DNA of 64,000 bases, from the NCBI GenBank assembly GCA_903858935.1, contig CAIOKO010000234.1:31650-95649 (forward strand), given 5' to 3'. Position 1 is the stretch's first letter, and each line of letters opens with the position of its first letter. The translations under genes and the position numbers were made by a program. Positions 1 through 7,288 of the stretch are shown piece after piece. This stretch comes from an uncultured Schlesneria sp. Its GTDB lineage: Bacteria > Planctomycetota > Planctomycetia > Planctomycetales > Planctomycetaceae. Under the pieces are notes generated by a model, which did no database searches, was not told the DNA's origin, and saw nothing but the letters and a program-made list of their open reading frames with translations.

Positions 1-360
1 CAGAATCAGACGTGATGGGCCGTCGGCGACCAGCAGTGCTGGAAGGACCGTTTGTAAAACCAGAGTTGCGCTTCCCGCTGTTCCGACACTGAAGGTGTAA
101 TCGCCAGGAGTCACCTGGCATGGACGAAACGTTAAGGACGTTGAACCAATCGAATCGCCGGTGATTTCGGCACCACTGATTTCCGCCGCCGCTCGAACGG
201 CGGTCAGGTGTTGCCGCATTAAACCTGGCTTTGTTCGACCGGCTCGCAGTTTGTCGATCGAAACGCCCCGACCGGTGATCATCGCCAGTGCCAGCGATGA
301 CCGGACGATCTGGCCGCCTCCTTCACCTTGTGAACCATCAATGGAAATCATGTCAGACAT
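1..360 (-). CDS. rtcA: RNA 3'-terminal phosphate cyclase RtcA (partial, N-terminal 120 residues)
   Basis: Reading the minus strand from the ATG at 360 gives an open frame to the window edge. It begins [20 protein letters not shown] and continues with [20 protein letters not shown] and [20 protein letters not shown]. The [10 protein letters not shown](I/V)xR block and the K-P-G-L-x-x-Q-H segment are signatures of the RtcA/RTC1 family, which converts RNA 3'-phosphate ends to 2',3'-cyclic phosphates using ATP. The start is 56 bases downstream of the rtcB stop. An AAAAGG ribosome-binding site lies about 9 bases before the ATG, so it is the last visible gene of the rsr-Y RNA-rtcB-rtcA operon. The C-terminal two thirds, including the expected catalytic histidine, lie outside the window. 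Confidence 0.93.
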   Translation of the reverse strand, partial: MSDMISIDGSQGEGGGQIVRSSLALAMITGRGVSIDKLRAGRTKPGLMRQHLTAVRAAAEISGAEITGDSIGSTSLTFRPCQVTPGDYTFSVGTAGSATLVLQTVLPALLVADGPSRLIL

Positions 361-416
361 CGCGATTGGCCTTTTTCGATCAGACTGTTCATAACCATTG
401 GTAGCACAATGTCGAT

Positions 417-1901
417 TCAGTCATCGGCCGAATCACCATCTTTAATAACAAACCGAGCTTTCAATCGTGCGACTTCCGTTGCAAGACCTGCTGTCTTCAC
501 ACTTCGAAGGACTTCTTCGAAATCCTTGTAGGCAGCCGGAGCTTCATCCTTGGGGTAAGATCGGCAATTGGTCAGGATATCGGCCTGATCAAATGACTGA
601 TCGATCGATGCCTGGTCCAGTTCCCGAATGGCTCGCTTGCGACCCAATGCCCGACCGGCGCCGTGATTCACACTGTAACAACTGATCGCCGCACCGGGGT
701 CCGCCACCATGACACTCGATCCCGCCTGGGGGTTCCCTGGTAACAAAATAGGATTCCCAGTTTCGGCATAGATCGTTCCTTTCAACGCGTGATGTCCCGC
801 CGGAAAGGCTCGAGTCGCCCCTTTTCGGTGAACCCACGCCACGCGGTTCTCAACGATTTCCTTTCGAGCAATATTGTGACTGATAAAGTACACGAGGTTT
901 CCCGTGGTTCCTGGAATCACTTCCTGAAACGCATCTAGCACCAATGCATTGATCAGCAGGTGGTTCACCGTCGCAAAATTGGCTCCGAGGGACATATCGT
1001 CAATGTAGGCATTCGCTTCGGCGGTTCCCAGTGGTGCATAAACCAGCTCACGATCACCACCCGGTAATGGGATATCCCAGGTCGAGAATTTCTTCTGTAA
1101 CGACTTGAATTGATGCTCAGCCAGAAAATGCCCAAGTCCGCGAGATCCACAGTGCGACAGAAACGCAACGTGGTTATCCCGCAGCCCGAAGACATCGGCG
1201 ACCTGGCGTGCTCGGTCGTTGTCTTCAACATGGACGACCTCGCATTCTCCAAAGTGATTTCCGCCTCCGTAGGAGCCAAGCTGACGGATCTTGCCCTCAA
1301 ACTTCGGAGATAATTCATGCTTCAGGTGTTGTGCCAAGCGAATCTCAAGCGAAGTAATCGTGTCGTCGTGCCCACGATGAACCGCATCTTCACAATGATT
1401 CGCCCATTCGGCAGGAATCCCGATCGCTTCGCAGACTTCTGCAGACGCTCCCTCAACGACGACTCGACGTCCCAGTTCAGCATCAACCCGGCGGGACTTC
1501 TTCACGTGCCGCTGGCCTCGACCGGCTCCGGTGGGAGTCCGTTCGCAGATCGCATTAATGAGTGCTCGACGGACACTTTTTTCGATGATGGCATCGGCCG
1601 GTAAATCCAGTTGAAGCAGGCTCATCGAACACTTGATGTCGACGCCAACGGGACCGGGATAGATATGTGTCGGTGAAACCATGACGCATCCGACAGGTGC
1701 ACCGTATCCACAGTGGCCATCAGGATTCAGGACAAGGTCCGTCACACCGGGTGCCAGCCGGGAATTGACCGCTTGTTGCAAACAAACATCGTCAAAAGTG
1801 TCTCGGATGGCGGCCGTTCCAATCACCGTCACCGGTTTGGTATTGGCACCGGTTGGCAGGATTGCAGTTGCTTCGTCGGTGGGAATGATTTCGTAAACCA
1901 T
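417..1901 (-). CDS. rtcB: RNA-splicing ligase RtcB (3'-P/5'-OH ligase)
   Basis: This 494-residue protein would join RNA 2',3'-cyclic phosphate or 3'-phosphate ends to 5'-OH ends, with GTP and Mn2+, as known for RtcB. Visible family motifs are [11 protein letters not shown] with the metal-binding Asp and Cys, GGGNHFGE with a metal-binding His, a second His in the [10 protein letters not shown] segment, and [11 protein letters not shown] near the C-terminus, which contains the histidine guanylated in characterised RtcB enzymes. I start at the ATG at 1901 (MVYEIIPTD). A longer frame to 1970 would run into the upstream RNA gene and adds a low-complexity, non-conserved leader. The gene follows two Y RNA-like genes and precedes rtcA with a 56-base gap. 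It is somewhat longer than the roughly 410-residue E. coli enzyme. Its position downstream of a U-rich stem suggests that its transcription depends on readthrough. Confidence 0.95.
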   Translation of the reverse strand: MVYEIIPTDEATAILPTGANTKPVTVIGTAAIRDTFDDVCLQQAVNSRLAPGVTDLVLNPDGHCGYGAPVGCVMVSPTHIYPGPVGVDIKCSMSLLQLDLPADAIIEKSVRRALINAICERTPTGAGRGQRHVKKSRRVDAELGRRVVVEGASAEVCEAIGIPAEWANHCEDAVHRGHDDTITSLEIRLAQHLKHELSPKFEGKIRQLGSYGGGNHFGECEVVHVEDNDRARQVADVFGLRDNHVAFLSHCGSRGLGHFLAEHQFKSLQKKFSTWDIPLPGGDRELVYAPLGTAEANAYIDDMSLGANFATVNHLLINALVLDAFQEVIPGTTGNLVYFISHNIARKEIVENRVAWVHRKGATRAFPAGHHALKGTIYAETGNPILLPGNPQAGSSVMVADPGAAISCYSVNHGAGRALGRKRAIRELDQASIDQSFDQADILTNCRSYPKDEAPAAYKDFEEVLRSVKTAGLATEVARLKARFVIKDGDSADD

Positions 1902-1930
1902 GTTGGTGATATCCAATCGGGAAAAGTTAT

Positions 1931-1955
1931 AAAAAAGACTGAAAAACCAGCACGA
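1931..1955 (-). terminator. U-rich tract after the closing stem of the second Y RNA, possible attenuator before rtcB
   Basis: The 3' strand of the closing stem of the second Y RNA-like gene (minus strand 1955-1947) is followed directly by TTTTTCAGTCTTTTTT. A GC-rich 9-bp stem followed by U runs looks like a factor-independent terminator. It would end at the 3' end of the RNA and about 30 bases before the rtcB start, so it could set the ratio of free Y RNA to rtcBA mRNA. The stem is closed over about 160 bases, which is unusual for an intrinsic terminator. Termination is therefore inferred, not shown. Confidence 0.4.
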
Positions 1956-2125
1956 AGACAAGAGTGACAAAACGTTTAACGCGCTCTATCCGCTGAGCTA
2001 CCGCCCCAGGTTTGTGACTGGCGTTAACCAGGCCGCGCGGCTTTGCCGCAATAGGGCAGGTGGGAATCGAACCCACGACCTCGTGCTCCATAAGCATGTA
2101 GTTCTATCGGCATTCGTCGTGCTGG
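1947..2125 (-). ncRNA. Y RNA-like gene B with circularly permuted tRNA body (YrlA-type)
   Basis: On the minus strand a 9-bp closing stem pairs 2125-2117 (CCAGCACGA) with 1955-1947 (TCGTGCTGG). Next to it is GACGAATG, matching the GNCGAANG Ro-binding motif I recall for bacterial Y RNAs. Inside, tRNA parts occur in permuted order: T arm 2076-2060 (loop TTCGATT), acceptor 3' strand 2059-2053 (CTGCCCT), a 45-base insert with two small hairpins, acceptor 5' strand 2007-2001 (GGGGCGG, 7 pairs with G-U), TA, then D arm 1998-1983 (GCTC/GAGC). The anticodon-stem equivalent is weak (CGU/ACG). The gene lies between rsr and rtcB, where Y RNAs occur in known RNA-repair operons. It shares the CGAATGCCGAT and ACTACATG blocks with gene A. 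Confidence 0.82.
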
Positions 2126-2136
2126 ATTGTGTTAAG

Positions 2137-2266
2137 ACGAGATCGACAAGGAGGCATGAGACGCTTCATTTGCTCTACCGCTGAGCTACGCATTCTTGGA
2201 AGAACACGGCGGGATTCGAACCCGCGACACAATGATCCATGTAGTCCCATCGGCATTCGACCTCGT
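2137..2266 (-). ncRNA. Y RNA-like gene A, complete circularly permuted tRNA mimic (YrlA-type)
   Basis: The minus strand begins 15 bases after the rsr stop and folds with tRNA-like spacing throughout. A 10-bp closing stem (2266-2257 with 2146-2137) carries GTCGAATG, the Ro-type motif. After an internal loop and a GGGAC/GTCTC helix come, in order: TCATT (2235-2231), a 5-base variable loop, T arm 2225-2209 (GCGGG/CCCGC, loop TTCGAAT), acceptor strand CGTGTTC (2208-2202), loop TTCCAA, acceptor strand GAATGCG (2195-2189), TA, D arm 2186-2172 (GCTC AGCGGTA GAGC), one base, and AATGA (2170-2166) pairing with TCATT. The D-loop GG and T-loop TTCGA needed for the tRNA elbow are kept. It is not a functional tRNA: there is no anticodon loop and no free acceptor end. 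Confidence 0.88.
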
Positions 2267-2280
2267 TTTACTCCTTCATC

Positions 2281-3858
2281 TCAAATTGAGATCTTTTCGA
2301 TCTCACGAACCCAGTGATTCTCGGTAAAGCAATTGCTCGCCACGTCTGAGATCAGCTTAAAGACCTGGTCGCTGAATCCTCCGACATTCACGATGTCGTT
2401 CCGTTCGACAGTTTGAGTCGTTCCAGAAGGCTGAATGTCGATGCAAACCATTTTTGCTTCAGGATTCCGTTGCTTGAACAGTTCCCATTGATTCATCGTT
2501 TCGGTGGCACTTCCACCCCATAGCCCGTATTGGAGTGAGTCGACCCAGGATTCGTTATCTGAAACGTACACAATCAAATCTCCTTTCGCCTTTCGCCGGT
2601 TAAGTTCGTAAAGCGGCGCACTGCAATTCGTTCCTCCTGAAGGTAACTCGGACAATTTCCGAGCATTCGTCATCACGGAATCCCGAGGATTCAATGGGCA
2701 CTGCACCACATTGGATTCGAACGGAATCACTTCCGCCTGCGGGTTTTTCCGTAACATGGCTGCGGCAACGAGCGCTGCAATATCCAGGCAACGAACCTTC
2801 GACGTGGCCCCTTCTCGGACTCCCGTGACCGGAGAGCGCATCGAACCTGAGACGTCAGGAAAAACATAAATCGGTCCTTCGAATGCGGGAACATTTTCAA
2901 TCGCAATCTCCATCGCGTCCTGCAATGCTTCCCGGATTAGGTTTGGCAATGACGAACTGATATTCAGATACGCAACCAGTAATTGATAAGGGAAAACTCG
3001 AGCTCGCGTAATTTGATCGCGGTCACGCAAACGGTCTGCCACGATTTGAACCATTTCTGGCTGCTGAAATACGGCCTGCCGCTGAAACATATTCAAATTC
3101 ATGCGTGTCGTTTGCCACGAAGCGTTTCGAGCGATCGTACGCCAGTCGTTCTTCGTTAATGGCAAGGCGGTCAACATCTGGAACGGAACATCCGGAACGG
3201 GAACCGCACCAGCGTTTGTATTCCGCTTGAATTTTTCATAAGCCTGAACTACCGGCGGTAACATTGTTTTGTCATGTTCACGACCGATCAAATATCCGAG
3301 CAAGGCCGCTCGTGACGCATTTGCTGGCTTGGGGTGAACCATCTTGATCACGTCAGCCAGCGATGGCGAATTTCCAATTGAGCCGTTGAATAACTGCTCA
3401 TCGGATCGACCTTCCAACCACTGGCAGACAAGTCGTTTTGGCAAGGTTCCCAGGCTCTTTCGACCAATCACTCCCGAACGAATCATCTGTACGAAGTTGC
3501 GAAGCATCTTCGGGTTATCGATCACTCGGTCGAAAATCTCGGCCATCAAGCCAGGACTCTTCACCGAAAGCACGGCACACAAGAGTGCGGGCATATCTTT
3601 CATGTACCCTTTCTGGCGAACATAAAGAGCCGTGCGAGCGATAAATTCTGGCGAAACTTTTGAGCAGAGGGCGAGGACCTGGCCAAGTTGTTCCTCGGCG
3701 TTGGCATAGAATGTCTGGTTAAAACAACCCGTGCTTGCATACTGAGACAAAGCCTGCTCAGCCGACCGCTGATAAGCCTGTCCGCCCGCTTCATTCACAG
3801 CGTCGGTGTGCGGCAGAAATCGGCCAGCAATCGTCGAGAACAGGTTCTTGTTCGCCAT
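2281..3858 (-). CDS. rsr: Ro60/Rsr-like TROVE domain protein
   Basis: This 525-residue protein has an N-terminal alpha-helical TROVE region (about residues 15-310), the ring-forming HEAT-like domain that binds misfolded RNA and Y RNA. A C-terminal von Willebrand A domain follows, with the MIDAS motif DVSGSM near residue 334 and the later SGGTNCS and VSDNESW segments. Bacterial Ro60 orthologues (Rsr) tether Y RNA and a nuclease, or act with RtcBA in RNA repair. It is the first gene after a sigma-54 promoter and is divergent from rtcR. Two Y RNA-like genes start 15 bases after its stop codon, so the mRNA probably carries the RNAs that the protein binds. A purine-rich AAAAGAGAGAAA leader precedes the ATG at 3858. 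Length and domain order fit the family. Confidence 0.94.
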   Translation of the reverse strand: MANKNLFSTIAGRFLPHTDAVNEAGGQAYQRSAEQALSQYASTGCFNQTFYANAEEQLGQVLALCSKVSPEFIARTALYVRQKGYMKDMPALLCAVLSVKSPGLMAEIFDRVIDNPKMLRNFVQMIRSGVIGRKSLGTLPKRLVCQWLEGRSDEQLFNGSIGNSPSLADVIKMVHPKPANASRAALLGYLIGREHDKTMLPPVVQAYEKFKRNTNAGAVPVPDVPFQMLTALPLTKNDWRTIARNASWQTTRMNLNMFQRQAVFQQPEMVQIVADRLRDRDQITRARVFPYQLLVAYLNISSSLPNLIREALQDAMEIAIENVPAFEGPIYVFPDVSGSMRSPVTGVREGATSKVRCLDIAALVAAAMLRKNPQAEVIPFESNVVQCPLNPRDSVMTNARKLSELPSGGTNCSAPLYELNRRKAKGDLIVYVSDNESWVDSLQYGLWGGSATETMNQWELFKQRNPEAKMVCIDIQPSGTTQTVERNDIVNVGGFSDQVFKLISDVASNCFTENHWVREIEKISI

Positions 3859-3892
3859 GATGTTTCTCTCTTTTTAAAGCAACGCGATCCGT

Positions 3893-4028
3893 CGAAACCC
3901 CACCCCCCCCTGTGGGGGTGGTCATCGGGCCTTTGCGCCAGCAAGCGCCAAAATCCACCGATACGATGGAATCCAAATCCCTAGGGCAAAGCCCCGTTAA
4001 CCACCCCCGCAGTGAGGGTGGGGTTTCG
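3893..4028. repeat. Dispersed palindromic element, family 1, copy 1 (in the rsr leader)
   Basis: This 136-bp element starts CGAAACCCCACC and ends GGTGGGGTTTCG, with the two ends being inverted repeats of about 43 bp. The inner part of each arm is read as GTGGTNANCGGGCCTTTGC and its complement. The centre (about 45 bp) contains ATCCAAAT. Related copies lie at 6650-6783 and 44897-45031, with a half copy at 14062-14104. It has no coding capacity and resembles a MITE or a REP/BIME doublet. It lies wholly between the sigma-54 promoter and the rsr start, so it should be transcribed as a long hairpin in the rsr 5' leader. Confidence 0.85.
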
Positions 4029-4049
4029 TTTCCGATGGAATCGCTAAAG

Positions 4050-4064
4050 GCATTGCACGTGCCA
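4050..4064 (-). promoter_or_regulatory. Sigma-54 promoter for rsr-Y RNA-rtcBA
   Basis: Minus-strand sequence TGGCACGTGCAATGC matches the -24/-12 consensus TGGCACGNNNNTTGC at 14 of its 15 positions, counting N as any base. The GG is at 4063-4062 and the GC at 4051-4050. It faces rsr, with a predicted start near 4038 and a leader of about 180 bases. The divergently encoded RtcR is a sigma-54 activator, which is the expected regulator. Confidence 0.88.
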
Positions 4065-4121
4065 AATGGACATTTGCCAAACAAAAATGTTCGCAGAGTC
4101 TTAAAAACAGGGGTTTTCTAT

Positions 4122-4179
4122 GATTTTCAGAAAATCTGACCGCCACCCTCAAAAACAGAATTGCGATATCAAAATATCG
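4122..4179. promoter_or_regulatory. Two inverted repeats upstream of the sigma-54 promoter, candidate RtcR sites
   Basis: GATTTTC-A-GAAAATC (4122-4136) and CGATAT-CAAA-ATATCG (4164-4179) are short perfect palindromes. They lie about 60-115 bases upstream of the -24 element and just before the rtcR start. The position fits upstream activating sequences, and autoregulation of rtcR is also possible. The two palindromes are not copies of one site, so assigning them to RtcR is inference. Confidence 0.4.
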
Positions 4180-4198
4180 TGAATTATACTATGGGATA

Positions 4199-5803
4199 AT
4201 GTTGAAGCAGCGGCCGATCGTCGTGTTTGGAATCTTGGGAACTTTGCTCGACCGAGCCAAAGCGGGGGAGGATCGTTGGCTGAAATGGAGGCCGAGTGTC
4301 GCCGTCTGTCAGCATGAAGATCTGCTGATTACGCGGTTTGAACTGTTTCACGAACCGAAAGAGCTGCCACTAGCCCAGTCGGTGATCGCGGACATCCAAT
4401 CGATTTCGCCCGAGACGGACGTTCGCTTACATAAGCTTCATCTGAGAGATCCCTGGGATTTTGAAGAAGTGTTTGGATCGTTCCACGACTTCTCGGGAAA
4501 ATACCCATTTGCGACGGATGACGAAGATTATTTGATCCACATCACGACGGGGACTCACGTTGAACAGATCTGCCTGTTCCTGTTGGCCGAATCGCGGCAT
4601 CTTCCCGGACGGCTTTTACAGTCATCTCCTCCACGACGTCACAACGTCGATCCTGGTGGCTACAAGATTATCGATCTGGATCTTTCCCGTTACGACGCAT
4701 TGGCCAAACGCTTTTTCACAGAGCGGCAGGAAGGACTCGTCTTTCTGAAGTCGGGGATTGCTACTCGCAACGCGGCCTTTAATGGACTGATCGAACGTAT
4801 CGAACGCGTGGCGATTGCCAGTACGGCTCCGCTATTACTGACAGGCCCGACCGGAGCGGGAAAATCACATCTGGCTCGCCGAATATACGATCTGAAACGT
4901 CGGCGCGAGCAAGTCGGCGGCGGTTTTGTGGAGGTTAACTGCGCCACATTGCGAGGGGATCAGGCGATGTCGGCTTTGTTTGGTCATATCAAAGGAGCTT
5001 TTACGGGTGCGACCGCTCAACGACCCGGTCTGTTAAAAACCGCTGACGGTGGTCTGTTGTTCCTGGACGAAATTGGAGAACTGGGGCTCGACGAACAGGC
5101 AGTGCTGTTACGCGCTATTGAAGAACATCGGTTTCTTCCCGTCGGAGCCGACCACGAAGCCGAAAGCAATTTTCAGTTGATCGCGGGGACGAATCGTGAC
5201 TTGCAGTCAGGCGTGGCCACGGGGAGATTTCGAGAAGACCTTTTAGCACGGATCAACCTCTGGACATTCCGACTTCCCGGCCTGGCCGAACGCCGCGAGG
5301 ATATCGCTCCGAATCTAGACTATGAACTCGAACGTCACGTTTCGTCCACAGGTCGCAAAGTGACAATGAACCAACAGGCGCGCGAGGCTTTCTTAAGATT
5401 CGCCGAATCGCCGACCACCCTCTGGTCGGCAAACTTTCGAGATCTCGGCGCGGCAGTCACTCGAATGGCAACAATGGCTTCTGGTGGCCGAATTGCCGTT
5501 GCCGAAGTTGAAGAGGAAATTGCCAGACTCAATTCGTCATGGCGACGGCAACCGGATCAACAGTCGGACGTTTTGTCAGAAGTCCTCAGCGCGGAACAAC
5601 TCGCTTCACTTGATCTGTTCGACCATGTCCAACTGGCGGAAGTCGTACGAGTGTGCCGTCAATCGGCCAACCTCTCGGCAGCAGGTCGAACCCTGTTCGC
5701 ATCGTCACGAGCGAATAAGGCTCAACCCAACGACGCTGATCGCTTGAGAAAGTATTTAGCCCGGTTCGGTTTAAGCTGGGCTCAGATTCATCCGGAGGAT
5801 TGA
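4199..5803 (+). CDS. rtcR: RtcR, CARF-domain sigma-54-dependent activator of the RNA-repair operon
   Basis: The 534 residues show an N-terminal CARF-type sensor (about 1-185) that begins RPIVVFGILGTLLD and includes the HITTGTHVEQICLFLLAES segment typical of RtcR. A sigma-54 AAA+ domain follows, with Walker A GPTGAGKS near residue 216, the sigma-54-contacting GAFTGA loop near 266, and Walker B LFLDE near 288. A C-terminal helix-turn-helix region closes the protein. RtcR proteins are held inactive by the CARF domain until an RNA-derived ligand binds. The gene is divergent from rsr and shares a 340-base control region with it. All residues required for sigma-54 remodelling are present, unlike in the degenerate homologue at 31838. 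The ATG at 4199 sits at the end of an AT-rich stretch. Confidence 0.95.
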   Translation: MLKQRPIVVFGILGTLLDRAKAGEDRWLKWRPSVAVCQHEDLLITRFELFHEPKELPLAQSVIADIQSISPETDVRLHKLHLRDPWDFEEVFGSFHDFSGKYPFATDDEDYLIHITTGTHVEQICLFLLAESRHLPGRLLQSSPPRRHNVDPGGYKIIDLDLSRYDALAKRFFTERQEGLVFLKSGIATRNAAFNGLIERIERVAIASTAPLLLTGPTGAGKSHLARRIYDLKRRREQVGGGFVEVNCATLRGDQAMSALFGHIKGAFTGATAQRPGLLKTADGGLLFLDEIGELGLDEQAVLLRAIEEHRFLPVGADHEAESNFQLIAGTNRDLQSGVATGRFREDLLARINLWTFRLPGLAERREDIAPNLDYELERHVSSTGRKVTMNQQAREAFLRFAESPTTLWSANFRDLGAAVTRMATMASGGRIAVAEVEEEIARLNSSWRRQPDQQSDVLSEVLSAEQLASLDLFDHVQLAEVVRVCRQSANLSAAGRTLFASSRANKAQPNDADRLRKYLARFGLSWAQIHPED

Positions 5804-5839
5804 GGGATTTTGATAGTCGGAGTTGTGGCATCCCAGCTT

Positions 5840-6601
5840 TCATTCTTCCAGAAGATGCGAATCCTTTCGGATCAGTCGATCTCTTGCGACCGGTTCGTGT
5901 CCCGAAATTGTCGTGAGAGCCCGTAGCGTTATCGGGGTGATCGACGAATGCAGCCGAATACCGCTACAAACGTCGTGAAAGCAGACTGCAGGGCCTTTGG
6001 GATGGGGGCTGGAAATACTCGGCCGGTTCGGGTCGTTAAGTTGAAAGCTCATGGTCTCGAAAGACAGGTCACGCGGTTCCATCCAGTGAATATCGGAATT
6101 GTTGATTTCCGCGATCAGGATTGTGTTCGCGTCACCATCTTCAAAATCCATGGTGCGCGTCGATTGTGAGCCCGGAAAGGCCGTATCGGGACCAGCGATC
6201 ACGACATAATTTGTGAAGAGAGACTGGCCAGGGTTAGAGCAACCGGGACAACAGTACTGACGACGAGGGTGGTCGTATTGCAACTGAGAATTGTGAGGAC
6301 TGTTCCAGGGTTCGTCGAACCGGTATTTCTTGTAGAGATCCTTACCATCCATAAACGGCAGGATTAGCACCCGCCAGCTATGCATCGGATTTCCATCGGC
6401 ATCGGCAACATACGCAGGTGGTAGCGAACCGTAAACTTCCTGATAGTTGGACAGGGCCAGATTCAACTGACAGAAGTGACCTTGGCAAGCAGTTTGACGA
6501 GCCGCTTCCCGAGCATCCCTCACCGCCAAGACGAACTTTCCGACCAGCCCGATGAATAGAATTGTGAGCCCGAAAATGATCAGCCAGCGTTTTTGCCGCA
6601 T
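5840..6601 (-). CDS. DUF1559 / pseudopilin-like protein
   Basis: This 253-residue protein has one N-terminal membrane helix (about residues 6-26, IIFGLTILFIGLVGKFVLAV). The segment AREAARQTACQGHFCQLNLALSNYQEVYG follows (written here only to residue spacing), the DUF1559 hallmark in which small residues and conserved Asn/Leu positions follow the helix. Planctomycetes encode many paralogues; the function is unknown, although the fold resembles type II secretion pseudopilins. The ATG at 6601 is preferred because GAGG lies 8 bases upstream; a start at 6622 would add seven residues. It is at the short end for the family (usually about 300 residues) and lacks the prepilin GFT(L/V)vE motif. It is a single gene, divergent from blaI. 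Confidence 0.75.
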   Translation of the reverse strand: MRQKRWLIIFGLTILFIGLVGKFVLAVRDAREAARQTACQGHFCQLNLALSNYQEVYGSLPPAYVADADGNPMHSWRVLILPFMDGKDLYKKYRFDEPWNSPHNSQLQYDHPRRQYCCPGCSNPGQSLFTNYVVIAGPDTAFPGSQSTRTMDFEDGDANTILIAEINNSDIHWMEPRDLSFETMSFQLNDPNRPSISSPHPKGPAVCFHDVCSGIRLHSSITPITLRALTTISGHEPVARDRLIRKDSHLLEE

Positions 6602-6649
6602 CTTGAAATCCTCGCGAATCATGAGTGGTCTTGAGGCATCAGAGTTCGA

Positions 6650-6783
6650 CGAAACCCCACTGCACTGTGGCAGTGGTTAACGGGCCTTTCCACCAGCACC
6701 ATCCATCATGCGCTTAAGGCATACAATCCAAATTTCCAGGGCAAAGGCCCGTTAACCACCCCCGCAGGGGAGGTGGGGTTTCG
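6650..6783. repeat. Dispersed palindromic element, family 1, copy 2
   Basis: This 134-bp copy runs from CGAAACCCCACT to GGTGGGGTTTCG with the same arm sequence (GTGGTTAACGGGCCTTT and GCAAAGGCCCGTTAACCAC). It lies in the divergent gap between the DUF1559 gene and blaI. Confidence 0.85.
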
Positions 6784-6901
6784 TATTATATCACAAAATT
6801 GATTTCCCGAATTTCGATTGCGGTAGCGAAGCCTTTCGCTATACTCGCCTTGGCGAAAGCTTTCGCTACGTCGGGTTGGATTCGAAGGGACAGGTGCTGA
6901 C

Positions 6902-7288
6902 ATGCGTGAATTGGGTTCTACACAACCGACCGCCGTCGAGTTGGAAATTCTGCGGATTCTCTGGGAGATGGAACCATGCCCGGTGCGTGATATTCATGCC
7001 CGGTTGTCCGAGGCCAAAGGGACCAATTACTCCACGACCGTCAAAATGCTTTCGGTCATGCTGAATAAGGGACTCGTGACGCGCAACGAAAAGGCGACCC
7101 CGCATCTGTACCGTGCGGCGATCACGCGACATAAGGCCGCAAAAAAATTTCTCGGGGAACTGGTTGAGAAGGTCTATGACGGATCGGTGATGAGTCTCGT
7201 CCTGCAGGCTCTTTCATCCGGCAAAGTTTCGAAAGATGAGATCGATGAGGTCCGGAAGCTGCTCGACGAGATGGAAGGGAAACAATGA
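6902..7288 (+). CDS. blaI: BlaI/MecI-family winged-helix repressor
   Basis: The 128-residue protein starts LGSTQPTAVELEILRILWEM and continues with the typical winged-helix sequence (TNYSTTVKMLSVMLNKGLV, then R-N-E-K). This matches BlaI/MecI/CopY repressors, in which cleavage by an M56 protease releases DNA. The C-terminal dimerisation part (residues about 85-128) is present. An AAGGGACAGG ribosome-binding site precedes the ATG. Its stop overlaps the start of the M56 gene by four bases (ATGA), implying translational coupling and a sensor-repressor pair. No beta-lactamase lies beside it, so the controlled gene is unknown; planctomycetes carry many such pairs. Confidence 0.9.
   Translation: MRELGSTQPTAVELEILRILWEMEPCPVRDIHARLSEAKGTNYSTTVKMLSVMLNKGLVTRNEKATPHLYRAAITRHKAAKKFLGELVEKVYDGSVMSLVLQALSSGKVSKDEIDEVRKLLDEMEGKQ

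Noticed and set aside
1902..1970. N-terminal extension of rtcB
   Set aside because: It would place coding sequence in the Y RNA B terminal stem, and the translation (MSLLSSCWFF...) is unlike RtcB.
1947..2266. Ordinary tRNA genes, from the clear T-arm and D-arm boxes
   Set aside because: The halves are in permuted order and there is no anticodon loop or free acceptor end; a Y RNA-like call explains all parts.
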